Positions 54,432 through 62,490 of a DNA stretch of 64,000 bases are shown in pieces. Under the pieces are notes generated by a model. The model had not been told where the DNA came from, searched no databases, and saw only the letters and a program-made list of their open reading frames with translations. Within the stretch, counting starts at the first letter, position 1; the number at the start of each line of letters is the position of its first letter. The position numbers and the translations under genes were made by a program. The DNA is from Oceanococcus atlanticus (GTDB lineage: Bacteria > Pseudomonadota > Gammaproteobacteria > Nevskiales > Oceanococcaceae), in contig NZ_AQQV01000001.1 in assembly GCF_002088235.1 (NCBI RefSeq), positions 682,001-746,000 on the forward strand, given 5' to 3'.

Positions 54432-55880
54432 CTAGTCCGCCAGCAGCGGCAAGCTCAGGGTGGCACAAACGCCACCCTGTTCATGGTTCTTGAGCGTGAT
54501 AGCACCGCCGTGCAGCTCGGCAATCTGCTTGACGAAGCTCAAACCCAGCCCTGTGCCCTTGCGCCCATCGGCGCGCGGCAAGGAATAGAACCGGTCAAAC
54601 ACCCGGTGCGCGGCGTAATCGGGTAAGCCGCTGCCGTAATCGCGCAGGCTCAGCTCCACCACGCAACCGCTGATGTGCATTTCGATATCGATGTGCCCGC
54701 CTTGCGGCGAAAAATCGATCGCATTGTCGAGCAGATTGACCAGCGCGCGATGCAGCAGAAAACGCTCGGCCCGGACCCGCGGTGAACGCTCGCCGCCATG
54801 CCGGACCTGCAAATCTTTCTGGTGCAGGCGCGGCGCTACGCTGTCCAGCGCCTCAGCCACCAGTTCGCGCAGGTTCAACACCTGGGCCGCCTTGAGCGCA
54901 TCACGGTTTTCGATCTCGGCCAGGGCCAGCATACGTTCGACCAGGCGATTGAGCCGGGCCGCTTCGGTGCGGATGTTGTCCAGAAAGCGCGTGCGGTCCT
55001 CGGCGGGAATGTCTTCGCCAAGCAACTCAGCCGCACCCGCAATCGCCGCGGTCGGGCTTTTCAGCTCGTGGGTCAGGGTCTGCACATAGTCTTCGACGTA
55101 GGCCTTGCCATCCAGGGCCTCGCGCAGACGTGCCATGGCATCGCCAACCCGGCCGATCTCATTGTTGCCGAGTGCCGGCGGCGCAACCCGCGCCCCGGTC
55201 TGCAAATCCTCGGCATACTGCTCAAGCCGATAAAGCGGCCGTGTGACCCACCAGTACAGCCCTAGCGAAAGCAGCAGGGCCAAACCCAGCGTACCCATGG
55301 CCGCCATGAAAAACCGCGGCATGGCAGAGGCCACGAAGCGCTCCGCGTTGCGCGTGGTCTTGCCCACGCTGACCACACCGACAACCTCGCCGGCAGCCTG
55401 TATCGGCGCGGCCACATACATGGTCGAGCCTTCGGGAAAAAGCGGATCATCGGCGGTGCTGCGGGCGCCGTATTGACCGGCCAGCGTCCGCGCAACATCA
55501 CGCCAGGCCGACATGTCGCGACCCTCGTCACGTCCGGGCTCGGAATCAAACAGCACGATGCCCGCGGCATCGGTCACGTACACGCGCAAATCCACGCTGG
55601 TCTTGAGCAGACCGTAAATCTGCGCCTCGAAATACTGGCCACGCAAAGCCTCGAATGCGGCACGCAGATCCCGCGTGTCGATACGCCACTGGCCGTTGTC
55701 CTGGCTCAAACCCGAGGTTTCGATCTGGTGCGCCAGCAGGTAGGCCGTGTCGACCATCAGATCTTCCTGCGCCTCCATGTAGCGCGGGCGCAGATCATCG
55801 CTCAGCCAGCTGAAAAACCCGTAGCCGCCCAATGCCGTGGCGAGCAGGAAAATCGCCAGAATGCGATTGCGGATCGACAC
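54432..55880 (-). CDS. creC: Sensor histidine kinase CreC
   Basis: 482 residues. A membrane helix (8-28), a periplasmic sensor (about 30-190, MVDTAYLLAHQIETS, ALRGQYFEAQIYGLLKTSVDLRVYVTDAAGIVLFDS), a second helix (about 190-212), HAMP, the dimerisation domain with His271 (TLTHELKSPTAAIAGAAELLGE) and an ATPase domain (NLLDNAIDFSP, GSGLPDYAAHRVFDRFYSLPR, KGTGLGLSFVKQI). The N-terminal pattern (TAYLLA, YGLLK) is that of CreC. It starts 2 bases after creB. No creD is in this window. Confidence 0.9.
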   Translation of the reverse strand: MSIRNRILAIFLLATALGGYGFFSWLSDDLRPRYMEAQEDLMVDTAYLLAHQIETSGLSQDNGQWRIDTRDLRAAFEALRGQYFEAQIYGLLKTSVDLRVYVTDAAGIVLFDSEPGRDEGRDMSAWRDVARTLAGQYGARSTADDPLFPEGSTMYVAAPIQAAGEVVGVVSVGKTTRNAERFVASAMPRFFMAAMGTLGLALLLSLGLYWWVTRPLYRLEQYAEDLQTGARVAPPALGNNEIGRVGDAMARLREALDGKAYVEDYVQTLTHELKSPTAAIAGAAELLGEDIPAEDRTRFLDNIRTEAARLNRLVERMLALAEIENRDALKAAQVLNLRELVAEALDSVAPRLHQKDLQVRHGGERSPRVRAERFLLHRALVNLLDNAIDFSPQGGHIDIEMHISGCVVELSLRDYGSGLPDYAAHRVFDRFYSLPRADGRKGTGLGLSFVKQIAELHGGAITLKNHEQGGVCATLSLPLLAD

Positions 55881-55882
55881 GG

Positions 55883-56563
55883 CTACAGCCCCTGGGGATC
55901 GTAGGAATAGCCCAGCCCACGATGGGTGCGGATCGGATTGACCCGTTCGCCAGCCGCTTTCAGTTTCTGGCGCAAGGTTTTGATGTGCGTATCCACGGTG
56001 CGATCAAACGCAGCAGACGGGTCCGTCCAGATCATCTCCAGCAGCTGGTCGCGCGAATACACCCGGCCCGGCGCGCCATGCAGCACCGCCAGCAATCGGA
56101 ATTCATAGCGTGTGAGATTGAGTTCGACCTCGTCCAGCCGGGCACTGTGACGCTGTTCATCCAGCGCCAGGCGCAGCGCCACCGGGTTCGCCGCCGGCGT
56201 GAAGTTGCGCAGCCGGGCGCGCACCCGGGCGGTCAGCTCGCGCGGGCTGAACGGCTTGACCACATAGTCGTCACCCCCAATTTCCAGCCCCACGACCTTG
56301 TCGATCTCGCTGTCCCGGGCGGTCAGGAAGATGATTGGCACGGCGGAATGTTGGCGCAGCTGACGACACAGATCGAAACCGCTGATGTCGGGCAGCCCGA
56401 CGTCCAGCAACACCAGCGCCGGGGGATCGGTCTGGCAGGCGCTCAGGGCCTCGGCACCGGTGCGACACCAGTGCGGCGCAAACCCCTCGGTTTTCAGCGC
56501 AAACACGATGTTGTCGGCAATCGAAGGCTCGTCCTCCACAATCAGGATGCGCTGCGCGGACAT
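55883..56563 (-). CDS. creB: Response regulator CreB
   Basis: OmpR-type regulator of 226 residues. The receiver has IVEDEPSIADNIVFALKTEGF, phosphoacceptor Asp54 in LVLLDVGLPDISGFDLC, and GGDDYVVKPFSPRELTARV. The winged-helix domain (about 125-226) contains LTRYEFRLLAVLHGAPGRVYSRDQLLEMIW and VDTHIKTLRQKLKAAG. It pairs with CreC and is divergent from the VIT-VWA/sortase genes; a CreB-tag-like repeat lies in the shared upstream region. Confidence 0.92.
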   Translation of the reverse strand: MSAQRILIVEDEPSIADNIVFALKTEGFAPHWCRTGAEALSACQTDPPALVLLDVGLPDISGFDLCRQLRQHSAVPIIFLTARDSEIDKVVGLEIGGDDYVVKPFSPRELTARVRARLRNFTPAANPVALRLALDEQRHSARLDEVELNLTRYEFRLLAVLHGAPGRVYSRDQLLEMIWTDPSAAFDRTVDTHIKTLRQKLKAAGERVNPIRTHRGLGYSYDPQGL

Positions 56564-56577
56564 GGTTATTTCATGGA

Positions 56578-56613
56578 CTTCACACGGACTTCATTCTAAA
56601 CCCATGTGTGAAG
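56578..56613. promoter_or_regulatory. Candidate CreB operator between creB and the VIT-VWA gene
   Basis: TTCAC-ACGGAC-TTCAT at 56579-56594 matches the CreB tag TTCAC-N6-TTCAC at 9 of 10 defined bases. The element also opens a perfect 8-bp inverted repeat, CTTCACAC (56578-56585) and GTGTGAAG (56606-56613). It lies 15 bases before the creB ATG on one side and 37 before the VIT-VWA ATG on the other. Confidence 0.6.
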
Positions 56614-56650
56614 CCGACGCTGAACGCTCCTCAATCCCGGGAGTTCACCC

Positions 56651-58690
56651 ATGCGTCTGTTCATCCACCTGCCCGCACTGTTGCTGTGCGCCCTGAGCCT
56701 CTCGCCGCTGCCAGCCAGCGCCAGCCTTGATGATGGCCTGACCCGGCTGTCCGACGTACGCCGTGGCGCCCTGATGTTCCGGGCGGAGGATGAAGCATCC
56801 AGCGCCGGCTTCCGGGAAGTGCCCAGCCTCAGCAGCGAGGTGCAGATTCAGGTCACCGGCCCAATTGCCCGCACCGTTGTGACCCAGCACTTTGTGAATC
56901 CGAACGAAACCTGGGCAGAAGCGCTGTATGCCTTCCCCCTGCCCGAGAATGCGGCCGTGGATCACCTGCGCATGCGCATAGGCGAGCGCATCATAGAGGG
57001 CGATATTCAGGAGAAAGCGCAGGCCCGCGCGACCTTCGAGCAGGCCAAACAGGACGGCAAGCGCACGGCATTGGTCGAACAGCATCGCCCCAATCTGTTC
57101 ACCAGTGCAGTGGCCAACATTCCGCCTCATGGCGAAATCCGCATCGAGATCGAATACCAGCAGGAGTTGCTGTGGCGCGATGAGGCCTTTTCGCTGCGTT
57201 TTCCCATGGCGATCACACCCCGCTATCAGCCGGCCAGTGCAGAACCGATCGAAAATCACAGCCAAGTTGGTCACGGCTGGAGCCTGCTGCCGGGTGAGCT
57301 GCCTCAGGTAGCCGACACCAGCGATAGCGGCCGCGCCAGTCACAATCCGGTCAGCCTGACGGTGCAGCTGCAGCCCGGCTTTGAACTGGGCGAAGTGGTC
57401 AGCCCGTATCACGCCATCGCCCAGACCCGCGAGGCTGATGTCACCCGCATCACCCTGAGCCAAGGCCGCGTGCCCTCGGACCGCGACTTTGTGCTGCGCT
57501 GGCGTCCCAAGGACGGTCTCGGCGTGCAATCGGCATTCTTCACCCAACGCACCGACAACGGCGACTATGGCCTGCTCATGCTGATGCCGCCGCAGGCCGA
57601 TTTTGCCGCCGGACATGAACGCGCACGCGAAATCATCTTCATCATCGACACCTCTGGCTCAATGGGCGGCGAACCCATCCGTGCGGCCCGCGCCGGACTG
57701 CTCGCAGGCCTGGATCAACTCGACCCCAGCGATCGCTTCAACCTGATCGAATTCAACTCCAGTACCCGCGCCCTGTTCGCCAACCCGGTGACGGCTGACG
57801 CCGGCCACCTTGATCAGGCCCGCCGCTGGACCCATGGCCTGAAGGCCAACGGCGGCACCGAGATGCGCCCGGCGCTGAAGCTGGGTCTGGGGCAGGCCCA
57901 GGATCCGGCCGTCGAACGCCTGCGGCAGATCGTGTTCATCACCGACGGCGCGGTTGGCAATGAAGCACAGCTGCTCAGCCTGATTCACCGCGAGCTGGGC
58001 CGCGCACGCCTGTTCACGGTTGGCATCGGCGCCGCGCCCAACGCACATTTCATGACCGAAGCCGCACAGTTCGGCCGCGGCAGCTTCAGCTATATCGCCC
58101 ACGATGGTGAGGTTCAGCACGTCATGCAACGTCTGTTCGAGCGTCTTGATCACCCGGCCCTGACCGACCTCGACCTCAAGCTGGACCAGGCCAGTGACCG
58201 CCTGCCCAACCCGCTGCCCGACCTGTATGTGGGCGAACCGATCAGCGTGGTCATGAAACTGAATGGCCAGGCCGCCAGCGCCGAGTTGCAGGGTCAGCTT
58301 GGCAGCCGCCCATGGACGCACCGCCTGAGTCTCAACCAGGGCGCAGCCCAAAGTGGCATCGACGTGTTGTGGGCGCGGCGCAAGATCACCGACTGGTCCC
58401 GCCAGGGCCGGCGCGGCGCAAGCGCCGATCAGGTCCGCCAGGAAATCACCACGCTGGCACTGAAGCACCATCTGGTCAGTGAATTCACCAGCCTGGTGGC
58501 CGTCGACAAAACCCCGGTTCGAGCCCCCGACGAAAGCCTCGACACGCACGCCCTGAAAAGCAATCTGCCAGCCGGCATGAACACGGCCCAAGTTGGCCTG
58601 GCGCGTGGCTCGACACCCTCGCTGTGGCTACTGCTGATGGGTGGCCTGTTCACCGCAACCGGCGTGCTGATGGGGCGCCGCAAAGCATGA
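56651..58690 (+). CDS. VIT and VWA domain protein, putative target of the dedicated sortase
   Basis: Secreted envelope protein of 679 residues. A signal peptide (HLPALLLCALSLSPLPASAS) precedes a vault inter-alpha-trypsin (VIT) domain (about 50-180, TVVTQHFVNPNETWAEALYAFPLPENAAVDHLRM) and a von Willebrand A domain (about 320-500) with intact MIDAS DTSGSM (333-338). The C-terminus has a hydrophobic helix (658-674) and a basic tail (RRKA), as in proteobacterial sortase targets. The LPXTG-like motif normally found before the helix is not evident (GLARGSTPS); LPAGM at 639-643 is the closest. The stop overlaps the sortase start. Confidence 0.92.
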   Translation: MRLFIHLPALLLCALSLSPLPASASLDDGLTRLSDVRRGALMFRAEDEASSAGFREVPSLSSEVQIQVTGPIARTVVTQHFVNPNETWAEALYAFPLPENAAVDHLRMRIGERIIEGDIQEKAQARATFEQAKQDGKRTALVEQHRPNLFTSAVANIPPHGEIRIEIEYQQELLWRDEAFSLRFPMAITPRYQPASAEPIENHSQVGHGWSLLPGELPQVADTSDSGRASHNPVSLTVQLQPGFELGEVVSPYHAIAQTREADVTRITLSQGRVPSDRDFVLRWRPKDGLGVQSAFFTQRTDNGDYGLLMLMPPQADFAAGHERAREIIFIIDTSGSMGGEPIRAARAGLLAGLDQLDPSDRFNLIEFNSSTRALFANPVTADAGHLDQARRWTHGLKANGGTEMRPALKLGLGQAQDPAVERLRQIVFITDGAVGNEAQLLSLIHRELGRARLFTVGIGAAPNAHFMTEAAQFGRGSFSYIAHDGEVQHVMQRLFERLDHPALTDLDLKLDQASDRLPNPLPDLYVGEPISVVMKLNGQAASAELQGQLGSRPWTHRLSLNQGAAQSGIDVLWARRKITDWSRQGRRGASADQVRQEITTLALKHHLVSEFTSLVAVDKTPVRAPDESLDTHALKSNLPAGMNTAQVGLARGSTPSLWLLLMGGLFTATGVLMGRRKA

Positions 58691-59253
58691 AGGGGCGTCG
58701 CCTGATCGCTCTGCTGCTCGTCGTCGGCGGTGTGCTGACGGCGAGCCAGGGCTTGTGGATACAGGCCAAGGCCGTGCTCGCCCAGCAACTGCTGGAGCAC
58801 GCCTGGCGCAAAACCCTTGAGGATGGCGTGGCCCACAAACCCTGGCCATGGGCCGACCATTGGCCGGTCGCCCGCCTGACCCTGCCGGACCACCAGCGCA
58901 GCTACATCGTGCTGGAAGGCGACGCCGGCAACGTGCTGGCCTTTGCGCCGGGGCATAACCCGCAATCCGGGTTGTTGCAGGACAACCGCACCAGCGTGAT
59001 CTCCGGCCACCGCGACACTCACTTCGCGATCCTGCGTGAGCTGGCCATTGGCCACCGTTTGCAATTGCAAACGGCCCAGACCAGCGCCGAGTACGTGGTC
59101 CGTGGACGCCGCATCGCCGACAGTCGCACCCAGCAAATCGCGATTCAGCCAGACCGCAATCTGGTGCTGGTGACCTGCTGGCCGTTCGACGCGCTGGCGC
59201 CGTCCGGACCCTTGCGTCTGGTGATTGACGCGCAGCGCGTAGTGACGCTGTAA
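58687..59253 (+). CDS. Class GN (Gram-negative) sortase
   Basis: Membrane-anchored transpeptidase of 188 residues from the ATG at 58687, which overlaps the stop of the VIT-VWA gene (ATGA). One N-terminal helix (6-22). The catalytic triad is complete: His108 in ISGHRDTHF, Cys164 in LVTCWPFD and Arg177 in GPLRLVI. The pair of a VIT-VWA protein and a single sortase is the known arrangement in marine gammaproteobacteria. Confidence 0.92.
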   Translation: MKGRRLIALLLVVGGVLTASQGLWIQAKAVLAQQLLEHAWRKTLEDGVAHKPWPWADHWPVARLTLPDHQRSYIVLEGDAGNVLAFAPGHNPQSGLLQDNRTSVISGHRDTHFAILRELAIGHRLQLQTAQTSAEYVVRGRRIADSRTQQIAIQPDRNLVLVTCWPFDALAPSGPLRLVIDAQRVVTL

Positions 59254-59309
59254 CACTGGACCGGACACCTGTGCGCAGGACGCCTGATATGCTGTGGGGA
59301 TAAAGATAG

Positions 59310-59328
59310 GCCGGTGGATACCACCGGC
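59310..59328 (+). repeat. 8-bp hairpin in the leader of the large lipoprotein gene
   Basis: GCCGGTGG and CCACCGGC with loop ATA, in the 103-base gap after the sortase gene and 28 bases before the next ATG. An extended -10-like TGATATGCT lies upstream at 59286-59294, without a clear -35. The hairpin has no U tract. Confidence 0.55.
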
Positions 59329-59356
59329 AGCACCCCGGTGCGAACAGGAGACCCAC

Positions 59357-61864
59357 ATGATGCTGTACACCTCTGCGGCACGCCTCGCGCGTGTCGGCGT
59401 GCTGCTATTTGCAGCCTCCGGCCTGCTTGTCAGCGCCTGCCAGGGCGGGCGCGATGGCCACGCCAATCGCGCCACCGACAACGGCCCATCGGCGGCCCCG
59501 ACCAGCGCCCCTGATGCGGCACTGCCGCCCCCTGCAGCAACGCTTCTGGGCTGCGACCCTCTCGACCCGGCACACTGCCTGCTGCCTTTCCCGAGCAATC
59601 ATTTCACCCAGGCTGCGGCGCCCGGCAGCGTGCAATCGATCGAAGCGGGTGGGACCGGTTTGCAGGTGAATTTCCAGCTCTTGCAGATGCCGCGCAATAT
59701 TCTCGGCAAACCCGTTTCGCCGGCCGAGTGGAACCGCAATGACGGCTTTTCGCCCGGCGCCATGCTCATCACCTATGTCCCGGGCCTGGCCGCCAATGAC
59801 GATGGCACGATCCCCGGCGCCGTGTCGCTGGACCGCCTGAGCGATTATCTGGCCGAAGACGCCAAAGTTGTGGTCATCAATGCGCAAACCGGCGAGCGTC
59901 ACCCGGTGTGGGCCGAAATCGACCTCAACGCCGGTTACTTCCAGCCCTCACCCGCGCTGGGCCAGCCGATCCCGTATCTGGATGGCCGCGAGCCCATGCC
60001 GGCCCTGATCATCCGCCCGGCACGCAACTTCGAGGAAGGCACCCGCTACATCGCCCTGCTGCGTCATTTGAGCGACGCGCAAGGCCAGGACATTGCGGCC
60101 TCGGACAGCTTCGCCGCCTGCCGTGACCAGGGCCCCGATGCGTCTGCGCGTTGTGCTGCACTGGAAAGCACGGTGTTTTCCGCCCTACCTGATGACATCG
60201 CACGCGAGGAGTTGTATCTGGCCTGGGACTTCACCATCGCCAGCCAGAACAGCTTGGCCGGTCGCCTGCTGCACCTGCGCGATGACGCCTTCGCCAGCCT
60301 CGGCGAGAGCATGGACAAGCTGCCCGGCAGTCCGGATTACCAGATCGGCGCCGCCCCTACTTTCAGCATCGAGCAGATCACCGAAAACCCGCGTGAGGGC
60401 ATTGCCCGGCGCATCGAAGGTCATATCGAGATTCCCAGTTACGTCATCCCGGTTGACCCTTCCCCGCTGGAGGCCCAGCGCAACAATCTGGCCAGCATTT
60501 TCCAGCTGCTGCCCGATGTGCTGTCGCCCCTGTACGACGTCTGCCGCGACATCCTGCCACTGAGCGAGCCCTGCCTGGTGTTTCGTCCGGCCGAAGCGAT
60601 CCGTTTCGCCAGCACGGTCAGTCTGCCGCCTAACCGCTTCTTCTATCGCCCGGACGATGGCCCGCACCCGCTTTACGGCGACAGCTTGCCGGATCGTCTG
60701 AGCGCCAACGCGACAATGACCAAACCGTTCACCTGCAACCTGCCCAGCGCGGCCAGCGCCGCTCAACCAACCCGCCCGGCGGTTTACGGGCACGGGCTGC
60801 TGGGCTCACGCTCGGAGGTCAACTCCAGCCATGTCACCAACATGGGCGCGCTGCACAACATGATGTTCTGCGCCATGGACTGGTTTGGGTTTTCCGAAGG
60901 CGATCTGGCCAACGTGCTGACCATGCTGCTGGATGTGAGCCTGTTCCCAACACTCGCCGATGGCGCGCAGCAGGGCATGCTCAACAAAATGTTCCTGGCT
61001 CGCCTGCTGGTCCACCCGCAAGGTTTTGCCGCGCATCCCGCCTTTCAGGATGAGCAGGGCCGCAGCCTGATCGACACCCGTGAAGCGTTTTATGACGGCA
61101 ACAGCCAGGGCGGCATCATGGGTGGCCCGGTGGTGGCCCTGTCGCGCGACATCCACCGCGGCGTGCTGGGCGTGCCCGGCATGAACTACTCCACCCTGCT
61201 GCGACGCAGCGTCGACTTTGATCTGTACTCGGTGCCGATGTACGTCGCCTACCCGGATGATCTGGACCGCACCCTGGTGCTGGCCTTGATCGAAATGATG
61301 TGGGAGCGCGCTGAGAACAATGGCTACGCCCATCACATGAACACCGCTGGCACCGACAACACTCCACTGCCCGGCAGCCCGGACAACCAGCTGTTGCTGC
61401 ATGTGGGCTTTTCCGATCATCAGGTCACCATGTGGAGCGCCGACGTCATGGCGCGCACCCTGCACGCGCCGCTGGACCGGGCCGCGCTCGATCGCAATCC
61501 GCTGGAAAGCCAGCCCGAAGGCGAGGACCGTCATCCCGATTTCGAGGAATACTTCGCCCTGGATGATCTGGCCATTGATGACGGCGCCCGCTTTGAAAAC
61601 GGCGCCTACAACGGCTCCGTGCTCAGCATCTGGGACGAACCCTGGGATGCTGTTGAACCGGAAACACGCTGCTTTGAAGACAGCACAGCGGCCGCACCCA
61701 TCGGCAATATCCCGCCACGAGACAGCGGCGACGATCCACATGAATGCGTACGCCGCGAACCAGGGGCGCGCTGCCAGAAATCACACTTCCTGCAGCGCAA
61801 CGGTCAGGTCCTGGATGTGCGTCTGATCCGCAGCGATGCGGCCTGCCCACCCCTGAGGGATTGA
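59357..61864 (+). CDS. Very large lipoprotein with alpha/beta-hydrolase motifs
   Basis: 835 residues from the ATG at 59357 (AGGAG upstream). The lipobox LVSAC predicts lipidation at Cys28, followed by a low-complexity Ala/Pro linker to about 60. The next part has DPLDPAHCLLPFPSNHFT, seen in related cell-surface proteins. The C-terminal half carries hydrolase features: an oxyanion-type YGHGLLGS, nucleophile elbow GNSQGG with Ser583, and a late SDHQV with His688, preceded by LLLHVGFSD. Its substrate is unknown. Lies 103 bases after the sortase gene on the same strand. Confidence 0.8.
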   Translation: MMLYTSAARLARVGVLLFAASGLLVSACQGGRDGHANRATDNGPSAAPTSAPDAALPPPAATLLGCDPLDPAHCLLPFPSNHFTQAAAPGSVQSIEAGGTGLQVNFQLLQMPRNILGKPVSPAEWNRNDGFSPGAMLITYVPGLAANDDGTIPGAVSLDRLSDYLAEDAKVVVINAQTGERHPVWAEIDLNAGYFQPSPALGQPIPYLDGREPMPALIIRPARNFEEGTRYIALLRHLSDAQGQDIAASDSFAACRDQGPDASARCAALESTVFSALPDDIAREELYLAWDFTIASQNSLAGRLLHLRDDAFASLGESMDKLPGSPDYQIGAAPTFSIEQITENPREGIARRIEGHIEIPSYVIPVDPSPLEAQRNNLASIFQLLPDVLSPLYDVCRDILPLSEPCLVFRPAEAIRFASTVSLPPNRFFYRPDDGPHPLYGDSLPDRLSANATMTKPFTCNLPSAASAAQPTRPAVYGHGLLGSRSEVNSSHVTNMGALHNMMFCAMDWFGFSEGDLANVLTMLLDVSLFPTLADGAQQGMLNKMFLARLLVHPQGFAAHPAFQDEQGRSLIDTREAFYDGNSQGGIMGGPVVALSRDIHRGVLGVPGMNYSTLLRRSVDFDLYSVPMYVAYPDDLDRTLVLALIEMMWERAENNGYAHHMNTAGTDNTPLPGSPDNQLLLHVGFSDHQVTMWSADVMARTLHAPLDRAALDRNPLESQPEGEDRHPDFEEYFALDDLAIDDGARFENGAYNGSVLSIWDEPWDAVEPETRCFEDSTAAAPIGNIPPRDSGDDPHECVRREPGARCQKSHFLQRNGQVLDVRLIRSDAACPPLRD

Positions 61865-61865
61865 A

Positions 61866-62462
61866 TCAGGGGCCAGGGTTGTCGGCGGCCGGCGATTCAG
61901 GCTGTGGCGCGGGCACGCGCGGCTCGTACAGCCCGCTGAAGATGCGCTCCCAGGTGGCGCCGTTGTCGCGTGAGATGTCCCACTGCTGAACCACGGTGCC
62001 GTCCTCGTACGGAGTCCAGGTGATGCGGTCAAGCAAGGGCTTGTCACGCTCATCACGGCGGTTGTTGCCAGTCAGTACCATCTGCCCCTCGGCGTTGAGC
62101 CCCCCGGACAGCTGCAGCACGGTGCCGCTCACATCCACCCAGGTCTGACGCCATTGCATCAATTCCGGGTCGTACCAGTTCAGGCTCTCACCGCTGTAGC
62201 CTGAGCTGGTGTGATAGCGCTCCTGCAGCGCGCAACCCTGCATGATCGGAGTGATCGAGTTGTAAGCCTCATCACCCGATTCATCCCCGGCACGCAGCAC
62301 ATTCCATTCCCCCAGCCAGAAATCGAACTGGTGATAGGCCGCTTCGCTGCACGGCGGAACGATCTTGGGCTGGAACAGCGCGCAACCGCTCAGGGCGATC
62401 AGTCCAGCGAGCAGCAACAGATAACGCAAGCGTGGGAACATCATGGCAATGGCTTGGGACAT
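61866..62462 (-). CDS. Lipoprotein with DUF1579-like domain
   Basis: 198 residues from the ATG at 62462; ATGs at 62444 and 62441 are alternatives and none has a strong ribosome binding site. The signal has the lipobox ALSGC (Cys27). The mature part begins HQFDFWLGEWNVL, typical of DUF1579-type lipocalin-like proteins, and contains LQERYHTSSGYSGESLNWYDPELMQWRQTWVDVSG. Convergent with the large lipoprotein gene, 1 base apart, with no terminator. It follows the ABC transporter gene by 28 bases. Confidence 0.78.
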   Translation of the reverse strand: MSQAIAMMFPRLRYLLLLAGLIALSGCALFQPKIVPPCSEAAYHQFDFWLGEWNVLRAGDESGDEAYNSITPIMQGCALQERYHTSSGYSGESLNWYDPELMQWRQTWVDVSGTVLQLSGGLNAEGQMVLTGNNRRDERDKPLLDRITWTPYEDGTVVQQWDISRDNGATWERIFSGLYEPRVPAPQPESPAADNPGP

Positions 62463-62490
62463 GGTGTTGGCGATGATACGAGGCGCGTGC

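Noticed and set aside
57659-58591. 310-codon minus-strand frame opposite the VIT-VWA gene
   Set aside because: The VIT and MIDAS motifs fix the plus-strand frame; the reverse frame has no domain.
60806-61741. 311-codon minus-strand frame opposite the large lipoprotein
   Set aside because: His/Gln/Val-rich shadow product. The plus-strand frame has a signal peptide, a lipobox and hydrolase motifs.
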